From positions 5,518,001 through 5,582,000 of the forward strand of contig NZ_CP134696.1 of NCBI RefSeq assembly GCF_031851795.1: a stretch of DNA of 64,000 bases. The letters run 5' to 3'. The notes below the pieces were generated by a model. That model did no database searches. It worked only from the letters and a program-made list of their open reading frames with translations, and was not told the DNA's origin. Source of the DNA: Pontibacter sp. G13 (GTDB lineage Bacteria > Bacteroidota > Bacteroidia > J057). The translations under genes were made by a program, and so were the position numbers. Positions 33,518 through 41,588 of the stretch are shown one piece after another (position 1 is the first letter of the stretch; each line of letters starts with the position of its first letter).

Positions 33518-33785
33518 TTCTCAAGCCGCCATTTTTGCAGGACATCAGGAGTCTGGTTCTGGAATGCGTCATATTTCTAGGTTGATGAAATGAGCGTTTG
33601 GAGCAGACAAAGATGCGGGCGTGGGCAGAAGCTGTTTAGGGGGGGGGGGTAGCGAAAACGAACAGTATGAGGTTCTCAAGCCGCCATTTTTGCAGGGCAT
33701 AGTGGTTCTATGTTCGAAAAAATGGCCAATTGAGGTTCTCATAATGAGCGTTTTCAGCAGAAAAAGATCCCCCCTAAACAGCTTC
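33518..33785. repeat. Local 155-bp direct duplication with nested 17-bp inverted repeat
   Basis: Segment TTCTCAAGCCGCCATTTTTG recurs at 33518 and 33673, and AATGAGCGTTT recurs at 33589 and 33743, giving a constant offset of 154-155 bp. A perfect 17-bp inverted repeat (arms 33628-33644 and 33769-33785, core AGCTGTTTAGGGGGG) encloses the second copy. A run of at least ten G lies at the first arm. No ORF is supported. Confidence 0.7.
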
Positions 33786-33786
33786 C

Positions 33787-33815
33787 ATAAAAAAACCGGC
33801 TACAAAGGCCGGCTA
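33787..33815 (-). terminator. Leftward terminator of the gene at 33839-34384
   Basis: GCCGGCC/GGCCGGCT-type pairing around TTTGTA, read leftward, is followed by a run of seven T. It lies 24 bp after the stop codon. Confidence 0.8.
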
Positions 33816-33838
33816 TCTATACGAGTAAGCTATTTCAT

Positions 33839-34384
33839 TTAGATTAAATCGTGAGCGAGGCTTCTGAAGTCGTCCAATTCTTGAATGGTCAGGGCGATGG
33901 AGCTTTCTTTTCCCATTTGTTCCAAACAGGTCCTACAAGCTTGCATCAGGCGTGAACGAGCGGGGAGTGAGTGCGCGATGAGATAGGCGTGCGCATAGCA
34001 CCCCAAAGCTGTTTCAGGATCAAGTGTCACATACAGGCTCCCGAGGACTTCCCAGAGCTGGCCGGATTCGGGCGTCTCTCCCAAGAAGGGCAAAAGCGCA
34101 TAAATCATTTCCACTCGCGCTTCGTGGTCCTCCATCTCCCAAAATCCTTCCGGTGGGGAATCGGTACGTTGGATAGGTCCATTGGCCAGTGCCGCTACCA
34201 GCCTGCCTTTGAGGATCAGTAGCGGAGCTGTGGACGAATACATGGCGATGGTGCGGTTCAATTCCCCAAGAAAATGTTGCAATTCATCGGGGCCGGGGCC
34301 CGAATCCAGGAGAATCTCCCCGATATTGAGGCAGGTTCCGGGGCTTAGTGCAGGCCTAAACGAAGGGGTAAACAGTACATGCAT
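33839..34384 (-). CDS. Hypothetical protein, mostly helical
   Basis: A 181-residue cytoplasmic protein with no recognised family. The C-terminal half is helical and TPR-like in spacing (LWEVLGSLYVTLDPETALGC, YAHAYLIAHSLPARSRLMQA). No signal peptide or membrane segment is present. It diverges from the hybrid kinase gene with about 146 bp between the starts, and its transcript ends at a strong terminator. Confidence 0.65.
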   Translation of the reverse strand: MHVLFTPSFRPALSPGTCLNIGEILLDSGPGPDELQHFLGELNRTIAMYSSTAPLLILKGRLVAALANGPIQRTDSPPEGFWEMEDHEARVEMIYALLPFLGETPESGQLWEVLGSLYVTLDPETALGCYAHAYLIAHSLPARSRLMQACRTCLEQMGKESSIALTIQELDDFRSLAHDLI

Positions 34385-34530
34385 ACGCGATTAGGTTGAG
34401 AATTCGTTGGAACGCAAAAAAGTAGATTAAGCAACGGACTTTGCGAACGGCGGTTCCTGACAAAATCCATAAAGAATTTACAACAAAATTCCCATTTCCC
34501 GGTACATTTTTTCTTTCGTATCTTACTCCT

Positions 34531-37029
34531 ATGCAACTGTCAAAATTATTTCCCCAACTCAACACCCGCGAATCCCTCCATGCGCTCGTTCTGGTAGGAT
34601 TTGCAGCCATCATTCTGGCAGTAGGGGTCATGGGGTATCTGGTTTATAAAAATGTCAACAATCTCCTTGACTTGTCTCAGCAAGTTTCTGAACCGGAGGA
34701 GTATATCAATAGATTTTCCGACATCCTCGACGATGCCAACCAGGCACAAAACAGCGTCTATAAATACATCATTTCCAGGGACCACAAATATCTGAACGGC
34801 TACTACGTGCATGCCAACATGTTCGAGAAAAAAGCCGAGAAACTGCATGGTTCCCGTGCTGAAGAACTGGCGATTCTACCGCTGACGAAGGAAGTGGAGA
34901 CCTTGCTGCGAAAGCGATATTACCTATTTCGGGATATGATCTCGGCAGTGGCGGATCAAGACGTCAGGGACCTATTCAAGAACCTCAATGAGCGAATCAA
35001 GAAGAACTCCAACCGTTCAGACACTTCACAAGAAGGATCACTGAATACCTTGGTCAATCAGCATGTCCTCTTGAATGGGATCCTCGGAAATGTCGATAGC
35101 TCCAGAGCACGGACGCATGATCATATTGTCAGTTCCATAGGCCTTCCTGAAGATCTCGAATCCAGCGAGGACCCTTCTATCCAAAAGTTGATTTCGCTGA
35201 ATGTGGAGGAATTGACCCGCCTCAAGGTCTTCAAGCGATTGAGTGAGCAGGATGAACAGCTACACAAGGATATCCGGGAATTGATCATCGAGATCGAAAA
35301 GGAGCTGGGAGCCAAGCAGACACAGGCAACCGCCAAAGCCACCCGTCAAGCAACCAGTACTGGGATCACGGTGGGCGTGTTCTCTTTGGCGGTACTGGTC
35401 TTCGCAGGAATTTTGCTGGTATTCATCAGCCGCAGATTGGATGAAAACCGTAGCCTGCAATTGCGTTTGGAGCAGGAAAAGCACCGTGCCCAGAAACTCG
35501 CCAAGGCCAAGGAAGATTTCTTGGCCAATATGAGCCACGAGATTCGGACGCCACTGAATGCCGTCATCGGGTTTTCGGAACAAATGGCAGATACGAAGCT
35601 TTCGGAGCGCCAGTCCCAATATTTGACTCCTATCCGTGATTCGGCAGTATTCCTCCTGGCCCTGATCAACGATATTCTGGATTACTCCAAGATTGAGTCT
35701 GGCAAATTTTCCTTGCATCCGACCGGGTTTGAGCCCGAACCCCTAGCTTCTCGCGTTGTCCAGATGATGGAACCTGCAGCCTCTCAAAAAGGGTTGGAAC
35801 TCGGCTTCAAAGCAGATCCCACCCTGCCCCAAATTCTGATAGGAGATTCGCTGCGCCTCAGACAAATGCTGCTCAATCTGATGGGGAATGCCATCAAATT
35901 CACTGAAAAAGGGGGCGTGAAGCTTTCCATATCGGTGTTGAATCGTTCCGAAACCTCCTGCTTGGTGCGATTTGAGGTGGAAGATAGTGGTATCGGAATC
36001 TCTCAGGAAAAGCTGGATCGGATCTTCGATGAATTCCTTCAGGCGGATTCTAGTATTTCCAAAAAATATGGCGGTACCGGTCTGGGACTGTCCATCACCA
36101 AGAAATTGGCGGAAATGCAGGGAGGCCAAATTGTCCTCGAAAGCGAATCCGGAAAAGGTACAAAAGCGATTTTGACCATTCCGTTTCCGTTGGGAGCAGC
36201 GAAAGATTTGGAGTCTGGCGCCGAAGTCCGCAAGATTGACGAGGCTGCCTTGAAAGGAAAAACCGCACTCGTAGCTGATGACGAACCCTACAACCGAGCC
36301 TTGATCGAAGTGATACTCGAGAAATGGGGGATTCATCCGCTAGTGGTCAATGATGGCAAAGAGGCCGTGGACAAGCTCCGAGCTCATCCCGAAACCGATT
36401 TTGTCCTGATGGACCTGCACATGCCCGAGATGGATGGTATTTCAGCAACGGAGGTGATTCGCAGGGAAATAGCTCCCGATATCCCCATTGTCGCGCTTAC
36501 CGCTACCTCTACTGGACCCGAGATCGTCCGCGCTCTCGAATCGGGGATGGATGCGCATCTCGTCAAGCCCTTCCATGAACAAGACTTATTTAGCTTGGTA
36601 CTGGACCTGCTCCATGTACCTACTCCTGCTAAGCCTGTAGTAACCTCTACCCAACAACATCCAGAAGAACCCATGCGCTACCAATTTGACAATCTTAAGC
36701 GACTCGCCAACAACAACGAAGCCTTCATGGTGAAGATGCTCAATATCTTCCTTCAGTCCGCTGGCGAACATCTCGAGGCCTTCCGTTCAGGATCTGCTTC
36801 GGGTGATTGGGAAAAAGTGGGATTTGCCGCACACAAACTGGTGGTGCCATGTCGTCATTTGGGAATGACTGAGCTGGTGGATCAACTCAAAACCATCGAG
36901 CACGGCGCTACAGAATCTCCAGTTCCTGCCAATCTCCAAGGCGAGGTGGATTCGGTAATCCGCCAATTTGATCAGATCATTCCGGCGATTGAGGCGGATA
37001 TCAGACGATTGGAGACTGCCCAGAGCTAA
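34531..37029 (+). CDS. Membrane hybrid histidine kinase with receiver and HPt domains
   Basis: An 832-residue kinase starting at 34531 (MQLSKLFPQLNTRES); the longer frame from 34441 is rejected because it adds 30 non-helical residues. TM1 (ALVLVGFAAIILAVGVMGYL) and TM2 (TVGVFSLAVLVFAGILLVFI, about 305-330) flank a helical extracytoplasmic sensor of about 260 residues. HisKA has SHEIRTPLNA; HATPase has NLMGNAIKFT, DSGIGI and GGTGLGLSI; the receiver has ADDE and phospho-Asp in VLMDLHMPEMDG; the C-terminal HPt has His in FAAHKLVVPCRHLG. A full phosphorelay is present in one chain. The NtrC-type regulator 130 bp downstream is the likely final acceptor. Confidence 0.93.
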   Translation: MQLSKLFPQLNTRESLHALVLVGFAAIILAVGVMGYLVYKNVNNLLDLSQQVSEPEEYINRFSDILDDANQAQNSVYKYIISRDHKYLNGYYVHANMFEKKAEKLHGSRAEELAILPLTKEVETLLRKRYYLFRDMISAVADQDVRDLFKNLNERIKKNSNRSDTSQEGSLNTLVNQHVLLNGILGNVDSSRARTHDHIVSSIGLPEDLESSEDPSIQKLISLNVEELTRLKVFKRLSEQDEQLHKDIRELIIEIEKELGAKQTQATAKATRQATSTGITVGVFSLAVLVFAGILLVFISRRLDENRSLQLRLEQEKHRAQKLAKAKEDFLANMSHEIRTPLNAVIGFSEQMADTKLSERQSQYLTPIRDSAVFLLALINDILDYSKIESGKFSLHPTGFEPEPLASRVVQMMEPAASQKGLELGFKADPTLPQILIGDSLRLRQMLLNLMGNAIKFTEKGGVKLSISVLNRSETSCLVRFEVEDSGIGISQEKLDRIFDEFLQADSSISKKYGGTGLGLSITKKLAEMQGGQIVLESESGKGTKAILTIPFPLGAAKDLESGAEVRKIDEAALKGKTALVADDEPYNRALIEVILEKWGIHPLVVNDGKEAVDKLRAHPETDFVLMDLHMPEMDGISATEVIRREIAPDIPIVALTATSTGPEIVRALESGMDAHLVKPFHEQDLFSLVLDLLHVPTPAKPVVTSTQQHPEEPMRYQFDNLKRLANNNEAFMVKMLNIFLQSAGEHLEAFRSGSASGDWEKVGFAAHKLVVPCRHLGMTELVDQLKTIEHGATESPVPANLQGEVDSVIRQFDQIIPAIEADIRRLETAQS

Positions 37030-37161
37030 TCATGGCTTCGACTACTCCCAAGTACCGAAGGAATTGGTATCTTTACCGATAGCGCGAAATACGAGGAGTA
37101 CGATTTTTCCTTCCGATCTTTCCGGAGGCAAGCGATATATGACTACCTAACCCTAGTGAAT

Positions 37162-38541
37162 ATGACTGAAAAGGTCAAAATCTTTGTCGTCGAAGATGAT
37201 GACTGGTACCGCGAATTGGTGGGATTCAACCTGGAGCTCAATCCAGATTATGAGGTCACCAAATTTGCCAATGCCACGGATGCCCTCAAGGAGCTAAGCC
37301 AGCTGCCTGAAGTCGTCACCCTCGACTATCGACTCCCAGATATGGAAGGCGAGGAAGCCCTGAAGCGAATCAAGGATTTCGATCCCAATATCGAGGTCAT
37401 TATCGTCTCGGAACAAGACAAGATCGATACTGCGGTCAACCTCCTCAAGCTGGGGGCCTACGACTATATTCCCAAATCGGATGATATCCGCGACCGTCTC
37501 CTCAATACGGTCAACAACATCCGCAAAACCCAAAAACTCCAGTCGCGCATCAAGACCTTGGAGCGGGAAGTCGGGCAGAAATACGAATTTGAAAAGAGCA
37601 TCATCGGACAGAGTCCTGCCATTCGCAGGGTATTCAATATGCTCGAAAAAGCTACCAAGACCAATATCACGGTACTCGTAACGGGAGAAACGGGTACGGG
37701 TAAGGAGCTGGCTGCCAAGGCAATTCACTACAACTCTCGTCGGAAGGACAAGCCATTTGTTCCAGTGAACATGGCGGCCATCCCGAGTGAATTGGTGGAA
37801 AGTGAACTCTTCGGCCATGAGAAAGGAGCCTTTACAGGAGCCCAAAATCGCCGGATCGGAAAATTCGAGGAAGCTCATGGAGGAACGCTTTTCCTCGATG
37901 AGATTGGAGAGATGGAGCAGACCTTCCAGGCGAAACTGCTCCGCGCCCTTCAGGAAAAGGAAATTACCCGTGTGGGTAGCAATAAAATCGTGAAGGTGGA
38001 TTGCCGAATCGTGGTGGCGACCAACCGGAATCTGTTGGAAGAAGTCAAAGCAGGCCGTTTTCGCGAAGATTTGTACTATCGCCTCTATGGCTTGCCGATC
38101 GAGTTGCCGCCGCTTCGAGAGCGCGAGAAAGACATTATCCTGCTGGCCAATTTCTTCCTAGACCGCTTCTGCGAGGAAAATGAAATGGAGCCTTACTCCT
38201 TGTCGGCAGAGACCAAGCGTAAGCTGCTGTCCTATCGTTTTCCGGGGAATATCCGTGAGCTGAAATCCGTCATCGAGTTGGCGGCAGTCATGGCCAATGA
38301 CCCTGTGATCACGCCAGACATTTTGAGCTTTTCGCAGACCGATGCGTTGCCTGAGGTCATGTCAGACGAAATGACGATGCGGGACTATACGTATCGGATC
38401 ATCGACATTTACCTACAGAAATATGACAACAACGTCAAACTGATTGCCGACAAGCTTGATATGGGCGCTTCGACGATCTATCGGATGTTGAAGGAAAGGA
38501 AGGAAGAGAAGACTGGAGCAAGTACTGGCGCGGAATACTAA
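37162..38541 (+). CDS. Sigma-54-dependent response regulator (NtrC family)
   Basis: A 459-residue regulator; ATG at 37162 is used rather than the GTG two codons earlier. The receiver has VEDDD and phospho-Asp in VVTLDYRLPDMEG. The central AAA+ domain has Walker A GETGTGKE, the sigma-54-contacting GAFTGA loop, Walker B GGTLFLDEIGEM and the arginine-finger region FREDLYYRL. A short C-terminal Fis-type helix-turn-helix follows (VKLIADKLDMGASTIYRML). It activates promoters read by RpoN; it probably receives phosphate from the adjacent hybrid kinase. Confidence 0.95.
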   Translation: MTEKVKIFVVEDDDWYRELVGFNLELNPDYEVTKFANATDALKELSQLPEVVTLDYRLPDMEGEEALKRIKDFDPNIEVIIVSEQDKIDTAVNLLKLGAYDYIPKSDDIRDRLLNTVNNIRKTQKLQSRIKTLEREVGQKYEFEKSIIGQSPAIRRVFNMLEKATKTNITVLVTGETGTGKELAAKAIHYNSRRKDKPFVPVNMAAIPSELVESELFGHEKGAFTGAQNRRIGKFEEAHGGTLFLDEIGEMEQTFQAKLLRALQEKEITRVGSNKIVKVDCRIVVATNRNLLEEVKAGRFREDLYYRLYGLPIELPPLREREKDIILLANFFLDRFCEENEMEPYSLSAETKRKLLSYRFPGNIRELKSVIELAAVMANDPVITPDILSFSQTDALPEVMSDEMTMRDYTYRIIDIYLQKYDNNVKLIADKLDMGASTIYRMLKERKEEKTGASTGAEY

Positions 38542-38553
38542 GGGTTTCCCCAC

Positions 38554-39093
38554 ATGCATCTCAATATTGAAATAAAGGCCCGGACTTCCCGGGCCGATTT
38601 CATTCGGGAGTTTCTTGAACAACAAGGGGCCCGATATGAAGGATTGGACCATCAGATCGATACCTATTTCCAGGTCCCAAATGGACGCATGAAATTGCGC
38701 GAAGGCACGATCGAGCGAAATCTCATCCACTATTCCCGTCCTGATCAAGCAGGACCGAAGGCTTCGCATGTGCATCTGTATCGCCCCAATCCGGGCCCTG
38801 CGCTCAAGGAACTATTGACTGAGGCGCTCGGTATTTGGAAAGTTGTCGACAAACAGCGGAAGATCTATTTCATTCAAAATGTGAAATTTCATATCGACGA
38901 GGTTCGAGGTTTGGGGAGTTTTGTCGAAATTGAGGCCATCGATCTAGACGGGTCCATCGGCGAATCCAAGCTGCAGGAGCAGTGCCAACACTATCTGGCG
39001 GCGTTTGAAATTCCCACATCCGATCTCGTTTCGGGGTCATATTCTGACCTGATCCCTCCAATTGGGGAAGGCCCGGGGGAAATTTCGAAGTAG
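38554..39093 (+). CDS. CYTH-domain protein (class IV adenylate cyclase / triphosphatase-like)
   Basis: A 179-residue soluble protein beginning with the CYTH signature (MHLNIEIKART, the E-x-E-x-K-type strand with the first Glu replaced by Asn), followed by QIDTYFQVPNGRMKLREG, VHLYRPNP, VDKQRKIYF and IDEVRGLGSFVEIEAI. CYTH proteins bind triphosphates in a tunnel with divalent metal; members are adenylate cyclases, thiamine triphosphatases or inorganic triphosphatases, and sequence alone does not decide. It starts 12 bp after the NtrC-type gene, so co-transcription is likely. Confidence 0.85.
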   Translation: MHLNIEIKARTSRADFIREFLEQQGARYEGLDHQIDTYFQVPNGRMKLREGTIERNLIHYSRPDQAGPKASHVHLYRPNPGPALKELLTEALGIWKVVDKQRKIYFIQNVKFHIDEVRGLGSFVEIEAIDLDGSIGESKLQEQCQHYLAAFEIPTSDLVSGSYSDLIPPIGEGPGEISK

Positions 39094-39167
39094 GGTAGAA
39101 CCATAGATTGGTACATCTTGATTCGTAACCCCGTCCAAATTTTGGCAAATAATTGTTTTTGATTCAC

Positions 39168-39818
39168 ATGATACGAGCTTTGCTGCTTACCGTAATGCTG
39201 TCTGCCGGGTGGTTTGCCCAGTTGGTCGCGCAAGATTTCTTCGAAGGCACGATCTCTTTTGAGGTCAAGATGGAAGGTGCCAAGTCCGACCTGCTCAAGC
39301 AGAACGAGCCCAATACCAAGCTCACCATGCACTTCAAGGGCGGCGATTATATCGTATTGCTGGCTGGAGGACGCTATCCCAAAACCTTCCTCTATCGCTC
39401 CGAAGAGAATATCCAGTATTCGGTGGACCTCGCCAATCGCATGGCCTTCAAATTCTCGTCCCACAACGACATGAACGCCCAAAAGGAACGGGTTGCGGTC
39501 AAACCTACCGGAAAACAGCAGGAAGTGGCTGGCGTGCTCTGCGATGAGTACTACATGAAAAAGGGCGAATCGGAATTCTATTTCTATGCGAGCCCTGATT
39601 ACACTGTAGATACATCGCTCTATCCAGAAAAGCCTCAGACCAAAGCGACATTCCTCATCAAGGGACTTGAAGGTAGAATCCCGCTCAAGACCGTGAAAAA
39701 AGAAGCAGGATTGACTGTGACCACCCTTGCCAAAAAGGTCGGAAGAGCTGAATTTGATCCTGCTCAGTTCATGATCCCTCCTGATTTCGAAATCAAGAAG
39801 CGCGACTATCGTTTCTAG
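39168..39818 (+). CDS. DUF4412 exported protein
   Basis: A 216-residue protein starting at the ATG at 39168, with signal peptide MIRALLLTVMLSAGWFAQLVA-Q. The DUF4412 pattern is clear: FFEGTISFEVKME, KLTMHFKGGDYIVLLAGGRY, VAGVLCDEYYMKK and FYFYASPDYTVD, ending FEIKKRDYRF. The family is a Bacteroidota periplasmic beta-rich fold without known function. A terminator follows within 25 bp, then repeat copy 4. Confidence 0.85.
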   Translation: MIRALLLTVMLSAGWFAQLVAQDFFEGTISFEVKMEGAKSDLLKQNEPNTKLTMHFKGGDYIVLLAGGRYPKTFLYRSEENIQYSVDLANRMAFKFSSHNDMNAQKERVAVKPTGKQQEVAGVLCDEYYMKKGESEFYFYASPDYTVDTSLYPEKPQTKATFLIKGLEGRIPLKTVKKEAGLTVTTLAKKVGRAEFDPAQFMIPPDFEIKKRDYRF

Positions 39819-39843
39819 CGATCGATCGTCGAAAGCATATTTT

Positions 39844-39877
39844 ACAGCCGTTCCGCTCTGGGGCGGCTGTTTTGTTT
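39844..39877 (+). terminator. Terminator of the DUF4412 gene
   Basis: ACAGCCG (39844-39850) pairs with CGGCTGT (39864-39870), followed by TTTGTTT in the plus direction. The 3' end of repeat copy 4 lies about 9 bp further on. Confidence 0.8.
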
Positions 39878-39885
39878 GAGGAGGA

Positions 39886-40072
39886 TTGGGGTGTGCCCCG
39901 GCGAGCTTGGCACGGGTTTGCTGCTGAACACGGATGTCGCCGGGTCGCTGCCTTCCATGCTCGCTGACGCTCGGTCTGTGATCTGGAGGCGAGAGGTCGC
40001 CACCTCCAGATCACAGACTCCTCGCAAGCTCGGCCATTTCAGTCAGCTCACACCGCCACTGTCCATCCGCAC
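39886..40072 (-). repeat. Dispersed structured repeat, copy 4 (type A)
   Basis: 187 bp in minus orientation; starts GTGCGGATGG and ends GCCGGGGCACACCCCAA in its own direction. A 15-bp perfect hairpin has arms at 39975-39989 and 40003-40017. It is close to copy 2. Its 3' end points into the end of the rightward DUF4412 gene; it is head-to-head with copy 5. Confidence 0.82.
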
Positions 40073-40256
40073 ATGATCCTTCTGATGACCTCTGAGAAGC
40101 CCTCCAACCCCTAGCAGTAAACCACCAACTTGACACAAAAGACCAGCCCCCATATGCCCGCTGCGGGAGGTTCCGCATGTTGTTTGAGGCAGGGGATTCA
40201 TGGAATCGCTGTAAACGAGCGTATCACTTCCGAGCGTTTTGGGTCCTTGAATAGAA

Positions 40257-40424
40257 GTGCGGCTGGCTGGTGCGGGCGTGAAGGATGGGAATGGTGCGAC
40301 CCTTAGGGAGCAGTCCGGAGCCTCAAGCGGAGGACGGAGCGCTAGCGAACCCATGGATCAGCCTGACCCCCGGACTCTATGGCTAGGCGGAAATCGTTGC
40401 CGGAATCCGGGGGGCACGCCCAAA
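40257..40424 (+). repeat. Dispersed structured repeat, copy 5 (short variant)
   Basis: 168 bp, plus orientation. The start GTGCGGCTGGCTGGTGCGG and the end GGGGGGCACGCCCAAA match the family. The interior differs: a shorter stem around CCGGAGCCTC/GGAGGACGG, then GGAGCGCTAGCGAACCC and GACCCCCGGACT in place of GACCCGGCGACT. Its 3' end faces the leftward DUF4197 gene. Confidence 0.7.
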
Positions 40425-40455
40425 TTCTGATTGAGGAAATTCTGCCCAAAACCAG

Positions 40456-40485
40456 AACAGGCCATCTCCCCTGAGACGGCCTGTT
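40456..40485 (-). terminator. Terminator of the DUF4197 gene
   Basis: AACAGGCC (40456-40463) pairs with GGCCTGTT (40478-40485); reading leftward it is followed by CTGGTTTTGGG. It lies about 22 bp after the stop codon. Confidence 0.65.
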
Positions 40486-40507
40486 TATCTTGAGTATGGA
40501 TCGTCAG

Positions 40508-41260
40508 CTATTGCTTTTCGCGGTCGGCGTATTCGAATACCTTTTTGAGGAGTTCAGAGGTCCGGGCGATTGGCTCTTGGCGGATTTTGGCTTCCTCCTC
40601 AGCGACTTTGAGGAAGAGACCGTCCAAAGCCTTTCCGGTCGTGTAGCTCACCAAGTCGGTGTTGACTTGCTTGACGAACGGGATCTTGTTGTAGCGAGTG
40701 GTGATCTCAGTCCACGCCTTGGCGGCGCCTACCTCATCGAGAGACTGCTGAATCACTCCACCATACGTGGTCTGGAGCTGCGCAGAAGTTTTGCCTTTGA
40801 AATACTCGGTAGCGGCATTGTCGCCTCCGAGGAGGATTCCCTTGGCATCGTTGAGGGTCATACCGGTGATCGCTTCCTTGAAAATCGGCAGGGCCAGTTT
40901 GGCGCCTTCTTCCGCACCTTCGTTGAGTTTGCGCTCAAAGTCGTCGACAAGGCTTCCCAGGCCGATCTGTCGCATTTTGGTGGCCACGACTTCTGCCTCT
41001 TCCGGAAATGGAATGCGCACAATCGGGTCATTGAAATATCCTCCTTCGGCACCGAGTGATCCAGTGGCAAACTTGGCTCCATTGGCTAGGGCTTCCTTCA
41101 ATCCCTGAATCATCTCCCCTTGAGTGGGATTGGCATTGGCGTACTGCTCGGCCGCTGTGGTGGCGATCTGATTCAATGTGTCGCAACTCAAGGTGAAAGC
41201 CAAAAGGCCGCAGAGCAGGCCTCGGGAAATCATTCGGGACATGTGGGTGGTGAATTTCAT
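40508..41260 (-). CDS. DUF4197 lipoprotein
   Basis: A 250-residue protein with a lipoprotein-type signal (ISRGLLCGLLAFTLSCD); translation may begin at 41260 or at an internal Met at 41242 or 41233. The remainder is DUF4197: QGLKEALANGAKFATGSLG, GYFNDPIVRIPFPEEAE, MTLNDAKGILLGGDNAATEY and VSYTTGKALDGLFLKVAEEE. DUF4197 is found in Bacteroidota and Proteobacteria; function is unknown, and the mature part is largely alpha-helical. Confidence 0.9.
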   Translation of the reverse strand: MKFTTHMSRMISRGLLCGLLAFTLSCDTLNQIATTAAEQYANANPTQGEMIQGLKEALANGAKFATGSLGAEGGYFNDPIVRIPFPEEAEVVATKMRQIGLGSLVDDFERKLNEGAEEGAKLALPIFKEAITGMTLNDAKGILLGGDNAATEYFKGKTSAQLQTTYGGVIQQSLDEVGAAKAWTEITTRYNKIPFVKQVNTDLVSYTTGKALDGLFLKVAEEEAKIRQEPIARTSELLKKVFEYADREKQ

Positions 41261-41588
41261 AAATCTGGTTCAGAATAACGGGCAACTCATCAGCCCGGAA
41301 GTGAAAATGGCAAACACTCCGAAGGGTTCATGATCTCCTCGGAAATCGGTCCTGCCCCAAAAGTGGAGAATGGAAAGAAACCCGCTTAGAGATTGGATTC
41401 GATGATCGGAAACCCCTGTCAGAATTCCAAGTGTTCTTTTGCGGGTATGTCCAAATTGCGCGAATTGGTGGCATTTGAGGCATCAAAATTGCCTAATACC
41501 GTGAGATTGGAAGCCGCGGAAAATTGGCAATTAGGAAGTCGTTTTGCATAAATCGATTGGTCAATTCTCCCTATCTTGCAACTGGGAT
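41261..41588. other. 328-bp non-coding divergent promoter region
   Basis: It separates the leftward DUF4197 gene and the rightward DUF255 gene. I see no RNA gene, repeat or convincing ORF. Confidence 0.4.
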
